DNA from: Ancylostoma caninum
Taxonomy: Eukaryota; Nematoda; Chromadorea; Rhabditida; Ancylostomatidae
Length of the DNA: 64,000 nucleotides
Direction: 5' to 3'
NCBI GenBank assembly: GCA_037903475.1
Contig: JBAJFG010000041.1
Span: 806,001 to 870,000 of the forward strand
Positions 25,701-38,164 of this stretch are shown piece after piece. Within the stretch, counting starts at the first letter, position 1. Every line of letters starts with the position of its first letter. The notes beneath the pieces are model-generated. The model was not told the origin of the DNA. It did no database searches and worked only from the letters and a program-made list of their open reading frames with translations. A program made the translations under genes and the position numbers.

Positions 25701-27127
25701 TATTGCAGAAGTAGTTAAGAGTGGGATGTTGTTCTCGCTGCTATCTCGGAATGGACAACAATTACTACTTATCTACTAATTTACCTAATATATGATGCCA
25801 ATGCGTAACCTTACCCTTCAAAAGCTACTACAATAACGCTTTCTAGTCTATTTATTTAAGCAGCAAACAAGTTTTTCGTTCCTTGAAAGCTAGAACTTTT
25901 CTTTGAGAAATATCGAATGTGAAGTAAGCGATCTACCGCCCAAATATAACTTGCTACTAGTCAATGCACCTCCTTGATTTTGGATAAACGCCACCTTACA
26001 ACGTGTTGCTCAATAGATTGTCCCAGCGGTGACAGATGTCGCGACGCCTATCACCCCTAGCATAACCTTGGGTTAAAATTTTCTTCGTGGAGAACAGGTC
26101 CAAACCAGGTGCTAGCTCTAAATACTGTAAATGCTCAAATAAAGCTGCAAGAACAAGGAAACATCACTCTCTGAAGTGTTTTTAAGTATATCGAAAATAT
26201 CGAAAAATCAGCTGCAACAATGCTCACGTGTGAAAAACAGGCACTGCCTAAGATCATCACTGGAGCAAAAAGCACCCCGCCTATGAACAATGTTGACAGA
26301 AAACCTATTACTCAGCGCCAATAAAAAAAGGGCTCCAGCTGAATTTTGATAATGACTAGGAAAACGCTCTGACCAAATCTTGCCTAAAATTGCAGTTGTC
26401 CAGGGTACGTAGATGTCTACTCACCATGAATGCTAGGCCCTATCAAATATAAAATCTACCCAAGCCCGATTTCTTCCAGAGAGGGGTATTCACAGCAAAT
26501 CTCGACGGATTTCTTGAGTTTTTCGGCGCTAATAATGTCGTTAAGCGTCAATGCTTGGTTTTATATTTTACAACACCCAGCCCTGCTACAAGGCAATGAA
26601 ACGATGAAATATCAAGATGAAATTGCCTTGCCATCACGTACTAGAAATCCGCTTAAAGAGAGAACCACCACAGTTCTTGATTAAAAGGCGTAATCGGTAA
26701 AGACTCTAGCAACAACATTATTACGACGTCAAACAAGATCTCAGAAGGGTTCTAAGTACGAAACTAGATAATCCCAGAAATCCTAGAAGAATGGCGAATG
26801 TATGACTAGCGCCTTACACGAAGGATAACTGGAAAATGAGATGAAATTCACAGAAAACCAGAAAGTGCAGGTTCTCCATGAAAACGTCGAATATTCTAGA
26901 ACTCTACGCATGTCTAATATTCTAATATTCTGATGAAGCATGCACCATGTTTCACGCCTCTATAACAAGCAATTGCAACTCGACGTCAGCTCGATTCCCC
27001 CCCCCCCCCCCGGTTGATTGACTTCCCAGGAGTTAACGAGCACTGCGAAGTACTACGTCCTTAGGAGAGACGACCACTGAAGTATTTTCGACACCACTCT
27101 TTTATAACACTGGTTTTTGTTCCATAC
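22740..27127. other. no supported gene; RabGAP upstream region
   Basis: A+T-rich DNA without a convincing exon chain. A plus-strand block after a good acceptor (gcttttcag at about 25090) stays open for 27 codons and stops, but nothing joins to it. A 12-base C run is at about 26998. The part next to 22473 presumably holds the RabGAP promoter; no TATA or other defined element is evident. Confidence 0.4.
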
Positions 27128-27664
27128 AGGGGGGGCCATAAGTTATTGTACAACGTTTGCTCATTTATTTCTCCACCAGCAACACATGGATTATCCTGCT
27201 CTTTTCGCTGCCGAATAGAGCAGGGATCAAAGTATCTTACAGTTAAAACCCGTTTCCCGGGAGAGTTTTGCTTTGGAGCAGTTGGACTTAGAACAGGTTT
27301 TTGAAAAAAGCGGGTTGATGTGGAAATTTTTTACGAAAAATCCACCAAATCTCTAAAGTGGGGTGTACTGCTTAGATGCATCTTAAAGAGCAAAGAATGC
27401 TCTTTCTAAAAATATCAAACTGTTTTTGTGGCTGTTTTGCTCGGAAATTGCGGGCAGAGTTAGTGCATTTTGCGGCACCGAAAGTCTGCAATGAATGTTT
27501 CCGATAAACTTTTTTCGTTATCTTGGAAGTATCCAGGAGGTTTTTGTGATCAAAAGATAGAGCAAATCCAGCTCTATTAAACAGTGCCTAGTGCGGCAAA
27601 AAATATTTTACTACTGCGGAGAAATGGGCCAGCAAACGTTGTACAATAACTTATGGCCCCCCTG
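27128..27664. mobile_element. TA-flanked MITE, 537 bp, Tc1/mariner-like
   Basis: Terminal inverted repeats of about 34 bases begin CAGGGGGGGCCATAAGTTAT (27128) and end with its complement (27664), differing by one G in the G run. TA sits immediately outside both ends (27126-27127 and 27665-27666), the target duplication expected of Tc1/mariner-type transposases. No transposase frame is inside, so it is non-autonomous. The close match of the ends suggests recent mobility. Confidence 0.9.
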
Positions 27665-28479
27665 TATTTATGGGCTTGCAATTTGAATATATCTGATTTT
27701 TCTTATCATTCAATGACTCAAGGATAATCTCAGTGCATTAAACAGAAGGAAATTTCTTCTAATAAAAAAGAAAAGAAAACCGGAAAGTACAACACAATGA
27801 AGAGTACATCCAAACCAAATTTCTCCTTCTGCTAAGCAACTCAAGCACTCTGGCTTCGAAATAAGTACAGATCAGCTGCCAGCTGCCAAAGGAACGATAG
27901 CTCCTCAAGTTCATATGCTGCAGAACTACCTACCCTCGGCCCTAATACCCGGGATCAAGACTTCCATTGCACCATAGCGTCGCAAGCATCTCTGAACTCA
28001 TATAGCCTTTGATTCACGCAGTGACCATTAAAAAACATGCTAAGTAGTTTTTCTTTGAGTTTTTAGTTGTGACAAGAACAACAAACATAATAAGCGTTAG
28101 GGAACAGAAATGCAACGAAGCTACTTTAGATAAATTAGTAGAGCCATCATGCACCTTGTGCAAGAAGGCATAAGTAGTATTCCTGCTCTTACGGGTTTCT
28201 AAACCCTGAAAGCGTCATCGCACAAGAAGCCTACCATCCATGCGACAAGAAGACAGTCTCGCACCTCGCTCGCACCTTGTTAAGAACCATCTGATAACCC
28301 CATAATACATATATCCAAATCCATGATTCTGATCATCATAATCACTCAGTGATTGCGACTAGCCATTTCATTCACATCCTGACTAATATTTATGCTAGAC
28401 CAAGAAGTTAAAACGATATATTAACTCAAATGTCTTCTTTCCTCTAAGCCATGGTATAGTTGTCAATGTGTGGATCTTT

Positions 28480-28775
28480 TGCGCCAACGAGGTTTGGAAG
28501 ATAGAACAGTTTTATTGGCCTAACGTTTCGGCGCTATCGCCGTCCTCAGATGTCTGCAAGGAGACTTGCGCTGAAATATCTAACGTCTATGCCTCCAAGC
28601 ATCTATGCTCCGAGCTTTTGACAAGACCGGGCTTTTATCACAAGATGAATAGATGCCTGGCAGGCTAGATGTTAGATATTTCAAAGCCAGTCTCTTTGCA
28701 GGCGTCTGAGGACGGCGATGGCGCCGAAACGATCTGCCAATAAAACTGTTCCATTTGATAAACCGTGTTGGTGCA
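28480..28775. mobile_element. fold-back repeat with paired hammerhead-like cores (Penelope-like?)
   Basis: Two inverted arms of about 130 bases share GGAACAGTTTTATTGGC, the string around CGTTTCGGCGC, and AGACTTGCGCTGAAATATC-like inner ends. In each arm, read towards the fold, CTGAGGACGGCGATRGCGCC is followed directly by GAAAC: plus strand 28706-28730 and minus strand 28525-28549. CTGANGA, a small stem and GAAA is the hammerhead ribozyme core. Penelope-like retroelements carry such ribozymes in their terminal repeats. No reverse transcriptase is seen nearby. Calling it Penelope-derived is inference. Confidence 0.6.
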
Positions 28776-29972
28776 AATTTATTTATTTATTTTTATTTAT
28801 TTATTTTAATGCACTCAAAGGTGCGCCGATGAAAAAGAAAAAAATGATCCACACATTGATGTAAAGTAAGTATTAACTAAGAATTTCTTCGCTCTAAGTT
28901 AAAAATCCACGTGCTTGATGGAATCTGTCATAGGAAAGGCTTCTTTTCGGGTGCAGCTGAACTACCGGAATTTTCGTGGACTAAAAGAACAAATTCATCA
29001 ACAGTATAACAGCAGTAAAACAATCTGTGGACGTGAACTAAATTTCGGGGGTGAAAAGCAAAAGCAGAGCAGAACTCCTCGGACATTTTGCACAATACAT
29101 AGTGTACGCGAAAGAGTTGTTCCGTTCCTTGACAGCGGCGGCAAAAAAAATAGTGCAATTACTTCGACGACATCAATGACTGGCAACTACGACTCAATGC
29201 AGGGAAAAAAGCTAGGACACTATGGATGAGACTAAGAAGTTTCGGTGAGTGGGAGGGTCAAATATAGTGGGAACATGAAGTGGGACTTTTCTAATCCTGA
29301 CAGTTCTAAGCGGAATCGGGATGTGGAAAGTTGTGTCCTCCCGGATCACTTTTCCAGTTTTCCTGAGCCATTCAGAGAACTAGAAAATCCACTCGATAGT
29401 ACATCATTACACTGCAATCTCGCCATATTTTTTAATGTCCTTGTTCCTCTTGAGTTTTAACCGCAAAAAAGACACTCCTCTGATTTTTTTTGCCTTTCAA
29501 GAGCTATCCTATTAATCACAAAGAAGCGCTTCGATTGAGCTCAAAATCTACAACAACTAGCTATCATCGCAGCTACTACTACGCAGAAATTTCGCAATTA
29601 CGTTTCCAAACGTATGTAATTCAATTACCATATGAGCTGCATGCAAATTTCAAGACTTGCGAACCAAAAGCCACCGAAGCCTCTGGCTCTGCTGCTTATC
29701 GAGCCAGCAAATTGAAAAATAAATTCGCATGCAACAACAAAAACACTAATTCATCGCTAATTAGTGGTAGCTGCGTAGCTTAACTACTACTAACTACTAC
29801 AGTACGTGTTGCTTGCCGCTTAATTTCGAAGCGCTAACCGCCATTTAGTGCCCCTACTGATTGAAAACTTGAAAGGTGAAAAGAAACAACAAACCGAGAA
29901 TTCCTCCTATGTAAATCCCTAATAAGTAGTGAAAGTCTGGGATTCTACGGCTCATGACTCACGGCTTTTCAG

Positions 29973-30210
29973 AGGAAATAGAAACCGGAGAACTGCTTTC
30001 AGTCCCCCTCAACCTCCGTCTAAGGGCAATCATCGAAGCATTCGCCAAATTCGGCATTAAAATAGGTGAGACAACGACTTTCTTTCGCCTACTTTCTAAT
30101 GAATAGCAGCCTCGAAAACAAAAACAGAAAATGGAATATTTAATGCTGGATTCCGGCCAACACTGGGAATAATCCAGAGTATCCTGAAAACAGATGCGGG
30201 AAGATGGTGA
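29973..30210 (+). CDS. candidate last two exons of an unrecognised gene
   Basis: Exon 29973-30065 follows cttttcag and ends at a gtgaga donor; exon 30107-30210 follows gaatag and ends in TGA. The 41-base intron and phases (1 to 1) agree. The peptide reads LLSVPLNLRLRAIIEAFAKF, then GIKI, and in the second exon GIFNAGFRPTLGIIQSILKT, a regular amphipathic pattern. AATAAA at 30277-30282 follows the stop by 67 bases. Possible upstream exons are open plus-strand stretches ending near 29399 or 29765, both in the needed phase but with weak donors. The minus strand of the first exon is also open, with its own gtgagt donor, so strand is not certain. No family recognised. Confidence 0.4.
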
Positions 30211-30282
30211 GAAAAGAAACAGAGTAATGGTCACTCTGAAACCAAACGAACAATTCTTGGTGAGTTCTCAGAGAGCAATAAA

Positions 30283-33200
30283 AGCGTTAAAAAATTAATG
30301 GATTTCAATATAGACACAGACGTGTGCATTTTTGAAATAGTTATATGCGTCAATCTGATGATGTACGCGTTGAAGGAACTGAACTGCTGAACTAGGGCAA
30401 AGGATCTGTTTCAGCGACCGTTCGAGTTGATTCGAAAAATGTGTACCTACATACCAAACTAAACCATTCACGGATGAACCAAATATTTCCATGCTCTTAT
30501 TTTTGAACGCCGCTAAGGGTCACCGTGCTAGTTTTGCAGCACTTCTTACTTGATTATCCAGGGGTACAGAACTTTGTAACTGCTAAGGCCGTTACAACGT
30601 TCTTAACGTTATAAGAAGTGCATGTGTACTTCCCGTAATAGTAAATCGAATTAAGAAGTACGCACCCACAAAACAGCTTACAAGTGGTCCGAGGGAATCT
30701 TCGAAGTATATAAACACTTGAACACAACGCCATAAGGGCTACAGATGGAAACAACGACAAATGTTCTCAGCAGCAGTGTCTCGGGAGCCCCTTTTCTTAC
30801 GCTAATTGCAGCAAATTCAACTTTGAGAGGAAAAGCAAAAACAGTAGCTATGCATCCGTTTCCAACGATGTTTAACCACTCTGCTACATATCTACATAAT
30901 TTATATGCCCAGCTTTTCACACAGCACAAATGCGATGAATCCATGAAAGACAAAGTGGATTGATGACAGGGGTGGTCACATTCAGCGCCTCATCTCTGGA
31001 CCGCACTCGATATTTTTACGTGAAAAAAAATCATCAGGAGAAACTTATTACAATGTTACAAATGATTCCTTATAGAAGAGCAGAGAACCCGTTCTTGAAA
31101 CCCTTTTTTGTGCAGAATCGGAGAAATTCCGCCACAAGAGGTGTTCCACAATAGAGGTGGGGGGGGGGTGTGGCTAACAGAAGCAACTTTACCCATTCTT
31201 GCGAGGAATCATGTATAGCATTGCAGTCGACATTTCCTAGATTTCTTCTATACAAAAGTCTCGGAAACGCTTTCGAGACATTTTTTGAGCTCACTTGTAG
31301 CTCACTTGAGACGCTTCGACACACCTGTCAGCTAGCTATACGAGGCATGTAGCTGCGTTTGACTTCGAAGATACAGGGTATACTCAAACAACATCACAGC
31401 ATTCTGGTGGGGCTCACAGTGCCTCAGCTTACCATCTATTACGGGGCGATGTATTTCAAAAAGGTCTCAGTTCAAGAAAATGTATATGAATGTAAAGCTT
31501 TGCCCCGTGCTGTGTTACACATTTATTTTAAATAATGTACGGCTGATTTCAGTGCTATTATCCAATCAAAAGCTACTTGTTTAAGGAGAATAGTAGAATG
31601 TGGAAATGCAAGGAATCCTAGGAATCCAGCATCCTTGAATACAACACCACTTCACCACCTCGACCCTTTAGCACTTGAGCATCACGTCGGAAAATGCATG
31701 CATGAGCTCTCAAAACTTGACTAAACGCATCAAGACGTACATAATATGTACATGGGTAAAGTGGCAAGTGACAGCAGCCATTGCATAAACGAGTACATTG
31801 AAACATTGCTCACCAGGCTGCTGCAACTATGCATATTTCATGGCATTTCGTCCCATCAGCAAATCCAACAAGGCCAAAGTACCCTACCCGTCTTGGAAGC
31901 CTAAGTAGCATCACAAGCTTTGAAAAATACCCAGAAGGGATGCAGAATACGTTCTTCAAGTGACAAGAGCAAACAAAAGCATCACTTAAGCAACGAAACG
32001 TTGGAAAAAAAAAGATATCGGTTACTTCTGAGATGGGAAAAGTTGAACATTGAGGGAAGGGAAACAAGATAAGACACTCCGCAAGCTAAACAATTCCTTC
32101 AAAGAAATGCGAACCACGTCTTTTCTTTTGATAGAAGTTTTCCTCTCAAGCTTTGACGCAGTCATGGCGGAAAGCGGGCTGATTTCCTATGCATTAAGAC
32201 TACAGCACAAAAAAAACTTCCATAATGGTCATGAGAGTGAAACACGACAATAGAACAGCCCGGAAGCCAATTATAATTCTAACTTTTCAACTATGAAAGA
32301 AATTATGTTTGAGGAAATGACGTAAAGACTAGTGTAAAGACCAGAGCAAATGCTAGACGATCGATTAATCATTATGAATAAAACAATTTATTTTCAAGCG
32401 ATTCAAGTGAACCAGTAGAGAAAAATCGACCTCCTACTGCATCCTGTACAAAACCAATGAATGAGATAAAGTTGATTTCTTACTGGATCGAATGTGAAGA
32501 TGACAGGAGGGAGAAAGAGCATTCAACCAATGAGGAAAAAGGGTGCTGAGATGACTCAGTATCATCACATTTTTTCGCCTTCTTCTATTTGTTCCTGAAC
32601 GTGAATCTAGGAGAGTGAAGTCTCACAGGGCAATGAAACGTTAAATTCAATGGCTTCAAACATGAGTAAATCACTAGATTTTCATTTATACAATCAGCAT
32701 GAATGAAAAAATCGGTCTAGCAATATAATGGTACGAAATCTAATCTCTTATCCACGCCTCTTCCTTCTCATTCTTCTGTGATTCATGCTCTACGCAGCAT
32801 CAAATAACGGCATATGAAGACAACCCCTATCCCATTGCAGCGTCTTCATTAAGCCAAATTTTGTTTGTCTTCGGAGATACGTCACAGACAGCTTCATGTA
32901 ACTGATGAAACCAATTCGCAAAACATCGAAAAGCAACGGAATAGCTAAGCGCGAACTGATCGCTGCCCATTTGGATGCATTTCAACAGCATTAGACAACG
33001 AATTAGAAAATCTGAATGAAATTATTTTTCTCTTCATATGAAGAAGAAGCATTCCACTTCCGTTTCGCAGAGATCTCTGGTCTAAACGCATCACGCCCAA
33101 TTATAATCCATCCGTTCAGCGACAAACACTAAGCGACTTTCATATACGTTGAATGTCGCGCGCAATATCTATGAAGCTTAATGAATGCATGATGTGCCAG

Positions 33201-33433
33201 ACCAATAATAAAGGCACGGAACGCTCTTCGAATCCATAAAATTAGCCATCCTGGGCGAAAACAAAGGAGTATCCAGACTCACGAGACCTGCCTTTGAGTA
33301 AAAGACCGTGAGGAGAAGCATTGCATCGGCATGGATCGTAATGCTAGAACTCTTTTGATGCTTCTCTTTCTTTTCTGCTTGATGTATCAAAATCACTCCT
33401 CCAAAGCTATATCCACAAAATATATCAGCGATC
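30283..33433. other. no supported gene
   Basis: Only short frames without splice partners. A G run is at about 31159. Nothing else was identified on either strand. Confidence 0.45.
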
Positions 33434-33706
33434 CAGTGGCGGACGCAGAAAGTGGGCGGGAGGGGGGGCGTGGGAAGAAAAGTGGGGTCTCCGCCGTTTT
33501 GGGGACCCAGACGGAAAATAAAATTAATAATAATATTAATTATAATAATAAACAATAAATAAAAAATATATTAAAAATAATAATAAAAATAAACAATTAA
33601 AAATAAACTAACACAAGATTTTTATTTGTATTGTAAAGTAATTTCGAAAATTTGGCGACCCATTCTCGGGGGGGGGCGCGCGCCCCCCCCCCTGCGTCCG
33701 CCACTG
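33434..33706. mobile_element. hAT-type MITE with perfect 8-bp target duplication
   Basis: The ends are CAGTGGCGGACGCAG and its exact complement, the typical hAT terminal sequence CAGTGGCGGA. The 8 bases CAGCGATC occur directly before (33426-33433) and directly after (33707-33714) the element. An 8-bp duplication is the hAT hallmark. The 273-bp interior is an A+T-rich spacer followed by a run of G and C, with no transposase. The intact duplication argues for a young insertion. Confidence 0.95.
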
Positions 33707-33714
33707 CAGCGATC

Positions 33715-36704
33715 TCCTTCATTCTTGCATTTGGAACACAAATTTGTTCTTTTCATTCTATGGTTTCATTCAATAATTTCAAAACAAGGTTAACAGCAAA
33801 CGGAACCTTTTAGCAAGAACTGGCATGGAACTATACATCATCAGACGAAAAATCGACTGTAATTTCCAATTTCGAACCTAGTTTCAATACCTTTCTGTTA
33901 TTCAACGAGCAAACATTAGTAAACCCGAAAAAATTTCATAACGGTCGAAATATGTAGCTCAAATGCTAACCATTGTTATTTCAAAGAAAAAAACCTAATG
34001 CGGCTTCTAAAAGAAAAATTCATTCTAGCAGTTAAAGGGTTTAGTGCATCGCGAAGGGAAACGGGCGGCACCGCTGTTGCATGAGTGGTGCATTCAAGCA
34101 CTTCTCTCCGCACAAATTCCAGCGATGAAGGGCGAACTGGCACCGGAGGCTTTGAGAATTGTTCAGACGCACCAATAAACTGTCCAGAAATCCAGAAAAA
34201 AATACAGTAATGAAGAATTCAACAGTATAGCAATAGAAAAAATTCGATGTTGACTATCCACCGGATCAATGGCTGATTTACGGAAAACAACAATCAACGA
34301 ACGATTCGAAAGAAAATGGTGTTTGCGCGCCCGAGATTTAAATCCTGGATATCCGTACACAACTGGTGGGCGAAAATTGGCACAAATCTTGTAAAAGGGC
34401 ACAGAGGGGGAGCTGAAAAAGCGCGGAAGCCAATTACGAGTTAAATTGCGCACAAAGTCACGGATTGGTCGCTGGAAAAAAAACTTGTCCCTATGGAGGT
34501 GCTATGGAAAATGTTAGGAATTTCAATCTAGGACATCCAACAGACAGCATCTCAGAAATAAATACCAAAACTGGTTGGTAAACTTGTCCAATGAACCAAC
34601 CCATCAAGAATGCAATAACAGCAAATGCTGCCAGCACTCGGCTTCAGGCTACTTTAATATTCCACTAGTTCATGTCTGGCAAAGGGGTGGACATATGCAA
34701 TTCTAGCGCTAGGATAAGTGCAAATGCAAGACTATCTGCACATTGACAGCGTTCTCCTATCAATTAGCTCGACTTAAAGAATAAATGAATAGAATTTCTT
34801 TCATAAATACAGCAATGTAATAATTGAAAACTATCCCGGACCAGGGAGTGGTATCTGCTTACACATTTGAAAAAAGTAACCCTTCAAAGGAATAAAACAC
34901 CCAACAGCCTTCCCATTCCCTTCCCATTTCAAATGTAAACACGTCGCATAATTTCCACCTAATCAGCTTGAAGGCTCACCTCTGCCCCCCCCCCCCATGG
35001 ATCTCTGGCGACTCCTGTTAAAAAATTGATCTCTGAACTTTTGCCACCTTCAGCTTACGCTTTCATGCATAGAATTGTATTCATCAGCATTGCTTCACAT
35101 GAGTGCTCCAGAAACAAAAAACTGGTTATGGTTCAAAAACCAAAAAAAGAAAATTTCATGCGCTGGAAGCATCACACATCTGACGAAAAGTTTGGCAGGT
35201 TGCATAGCTAGTTGTTCAATTCCTACAAAAACAGATGCCACATCGATTTGAAGTCAGCACCAAAACAACGGCCTTCCATTATTCGACGTTATTTCACGCA
35301 CACTAGCTTAAATTGCTTCCGCTACCGATGAAGCCAAAACAAACTTCAATTCTGCTGCAGCATTAGCACAATTCGTTCATAGTACGGACAAGAGTCGAGC
35401 GTTGAGATACCTCCCCACTCTCTCTGTAGCTATAGAAACTGCACCGACGCAGGGCAGGGGGTTCGATCCTCTCTACTGCCGTCACTTTTGCAAAAACAAA
35501 TTCTACATATAAAGGCAATAAATTCACATAAGTGGTATGTGATTATAAATGAATCATTATTCGTGTTTCCGGATCTACGTATGAGAGATCACCTGCCAGC
35601 CGCGCCGCGTCTGCTGCGTTTCCACACTCTAATTGTCTGCGCATCCACATATTCCACTTGTATCAATCTTCTCATTATGCGTTGTGGTGCTACAAGCGAG
35701 TTTGGCCACTAGAATCTCCAGTACGTGTATGTATGTAAACATGGTGCAGTATAAACGCTTAGTTGTACCTGGCTTCGAAAAGGTTTTTTTTAGACTATTA
35801 CGTCCTTTTGGTACTTCTAGCTTCGCCATTTCAAAAATTCTAAAACCTTTTCCCCTTTACCTTTATGAACACCTTTCCTATAACTGCCACAATAGCCACC
35901 AATGGTAGCGCATTCACAACCAACCTCAAGTATAGACTACAACGTTATTGCTTATTTGTTTTAGAGACGAATTTACCCAGAATTTTCTCATCAAACACCT
36001 TCAAACCTATTCAATGCATCCAAAAAATACCATAACCTAACTGAATAAAGCATATTTTCATGCAAAAACAGTTCACAGCTGAGCAAACATGCTAGAATTC
36101 GTTTGCAAACTTTATTAGGCGGAAACTGAGCACATTAGGGCGTGTTCCATATAGCAGTGCAGGAGGATTGCTCTATAGATAGGGGCCGTTGACAGATTCC
36201 AGGAGGAAGAATTCACCTGTTCTCTGACCCTTCTTTAACGATTCACTCATGAATTATGCAGCCTTTATGAATGGGCTGGTTTTGTGGTACCTCAAAAAAA
36301 GTACCCGAGGTCCATTACTCAGCCGCTTATTGGTAATAGTGAAAAAAAAAGCTACACACTTGGAAAAACTTCGCTGGAAAGTAGGTGCTGGCAAGAGTTC
36401 AAGATGTTTTCCAAAGTCACACCAACTAATGACTTTCCAGGGCTGTTCTCCAGTACGCTGCTCTCCAGTAGTGAATAAACTCTCAGCACGTCATAAAATC
36501 CATAAAGTAAATTAATCCACGAAAAATACGCATCCACAACATGCGCATCACATTCCCATGGAAACGCCTATCACATCATATAACATTCTCTGACATTAAA
36601 GTCACGAAAGGTCAGTCAGGCATGAATATGTGAGTGTATCGGAACTGTGCACAGAAAGTCGCCATAAACTGTAAAATTGTGGCAAACGGCGAAAGCAGCT
36701 CTGT
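33715..36704. other. no supported gene
   Basis: No exon chain. A C run lies at 34985-34996. A tRNA B-box-like GGTTCGATCC at about 35460 lacks a matching acceptor stem. Confidence 0.4.
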
Positions 36705-36953
36705 GTGAGTTATCAAGGATTAGATACTGGGTTCACAGCACCGCCCATTTCCGGCCGCTACAGACATTATCAACAGCAATCAGGAGCAGCAGCCATATCT
36801 CGCTCGCTTAGAGCATCCCCAGAGTTCGCTAGCAATCGCGGCGATCGCCACTACAGCGACTATCACTATCACTCACATCGCCAGCTCATTTTGGGCACAT
36901 CTTCGAGAGTACGGGAGATGACCTCCGTTTGGCAGCGATCCATGGCGATGTAA
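36705..36953 (+). CDS. 82-codon open frame of uncertain reality
   Basis: The plus-strand frame starts with ATG and is rich in Ser, Arg, His, Tyr and Gln (for example SGRYRHYQQQSGAAAISRSL and HYSDYHYHSH), like the disordered start of the gene at 47.7-54.6 kb. On the opposite strand the same DNA has an ATG-led frame MDRCQTEVISRTLEDVPKMS ending in a strong gtgagt donor, so it could equally be a first exon of a minus-strand transcript. No acceptor or partner exon was found for either reading. Confidence 0.25.
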   Translation: MSYQGLDTGFTAPPISGRYRHYQQQSGAAAISRSLRASPEFASNRGDRHYSDYHYHSHRQLILGTSSRVREMTSVWQRSMAM

Positions 36954-37885
36954 CGTGGCAATCGATACGTATCATTTTCATGATCCCTCTCCTATGTCGC
37001 AGGTTCATTTCTATTCATTTTGAACTGACGAAGTCTGGGGATACTCTTATGATCACATTAAGCAATTCACACGAAAATTTCGCACATTAGAGATCCGGAA
37101 CTTCCTGTATCGCTAGTTTTTTTTTGGCATTCTACGCATCTCTACTTGATTCAATAGTTTTTACGGACAACCGCAAAGCATTTTCAGGAACAGAAACGCA
37201 CAGATGATCGCAAAGGTGGAAAGAAAGCAATAAAATGCTGAGATTCGGAGAGGAATGGCGCGCTCGGTTCCTGGACCTGTGAGCCCCAAACCACTTAGCC
37301 ACATCCCATATAGATTTCACATCATCAAAATGTTCGCATGAATACCCCACAAAAGGCACATCAATCACAGGGCCTTCCTTTTAGAAACAGGGAAAGAATA
37401 CTTGGGATATCGTGAAATAGCTGCACCAAAGGCGCTGTAGCTGTACAACTTTAGCGAGAATCAGTCGCTTTTCCGTTTTCAAAGCATAATGGTCGCGGAT
37501 TGATTTCCTCTCAGACACTTTAGATTCTGTATGGAAATTATTGCATCACGCTTCATAACCGTACAATCATCTGAAGCGATCAACTGCTTCCGAATAAGAA
37601 CTCGTGCTATAGTCATGTTCCTACATCACTATCAGCCATATAAAAAACAACGTAGCGCCAGTTTCCACCACTTCGATGTGTTAACTATATTTTTATCGTC
37701 TTCCGGTATTGCATTTTGCGCTGTCGAAGCCCAATCTTATCTCAGCGAGACATTTTCCAAAAGATCCAAAAGATCTAAGTATAGTAAGCGTAAGACTCGC
37801 CAAATTTTCGCATAAGATGAATGATGTATCGGTCATTTTTTCATTACAAACAAGGGCTTACGAGTATAAAACACTGCACTGCAAA

Positions 37886-37956
37886 TGGCAGTGCGATCGA
37901 GTTCTGCGATTGGTCAGTTGCGTAAATTAGTCAATCGCAGAGCTCAGAAGCACTGC
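37886..37956. repeat. small hairpin, 'CTCTGYGATTGG' family
   Basis: The arms GCAGTGCGATCGAGTTCTGC (left) and the complement of GCAGTGCTTCTGAGCTCTGC (right) form an imperfect hairpin of about 70 bases with a CGATTGG core. Related sequence is at 45930-46020 and 47364-47455. It abuts the larger hairpin at 37962. Confidence 0.55.
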
Positions 37957-37961
37957 TCCTC

Positions 37962-38164
37962 CTACTCTAATAACTGTGCAGAACGAACGCAGCCCGAACA
38001 GCGTAATGGTTCGGTTCCCAGCTGCTGCGATCCTCCCCTTGATTGCTGCCGTCTTTCATCAATCAAGGGAGGATGGTAGCAACTGTGAACCGTTGCTGCT
38101 AGCGTTTCTAACCGAACCATTACGCTGTTCGGGCTGCGTTCGTGCTGCACCGTTACCAGAGTAG
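37962..38164. repeat. about 200-bp hairpin MITE, copy 2 of the 18.1-kb family
   Basis: The arms begin CTACTCTAATAACTGTGCAG and CTACTCTGGTAACGGTGCAG (complement of the right end), then share ACGAACGCAGCCCGAACAGC and GTAATGGTTCGG. The inside is shorter than in the 18.1-kb copy and has a second pair around CCTTGATTGCTG. No coding capacity. Confidence 0.85.

Noticed and set aside
26430..26684. Exon-like block near a ctcac donor
   Set aside because: All minus-strand frames ending at that donor hit stops within a few codons and no acceptor was found.
28915..29783. Three successive plus-strand open frames
   Set aside because: Each could lie upstream of the 29973 exon, but only weak donors are available, so none was called as coding.
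35400..35490. GGTTCGATCC with a pairable T-arm, possible tRNA
   Set aside because: No matching 5' acceptor stem or D arm at the required distance; probably repeat-derived or chance.
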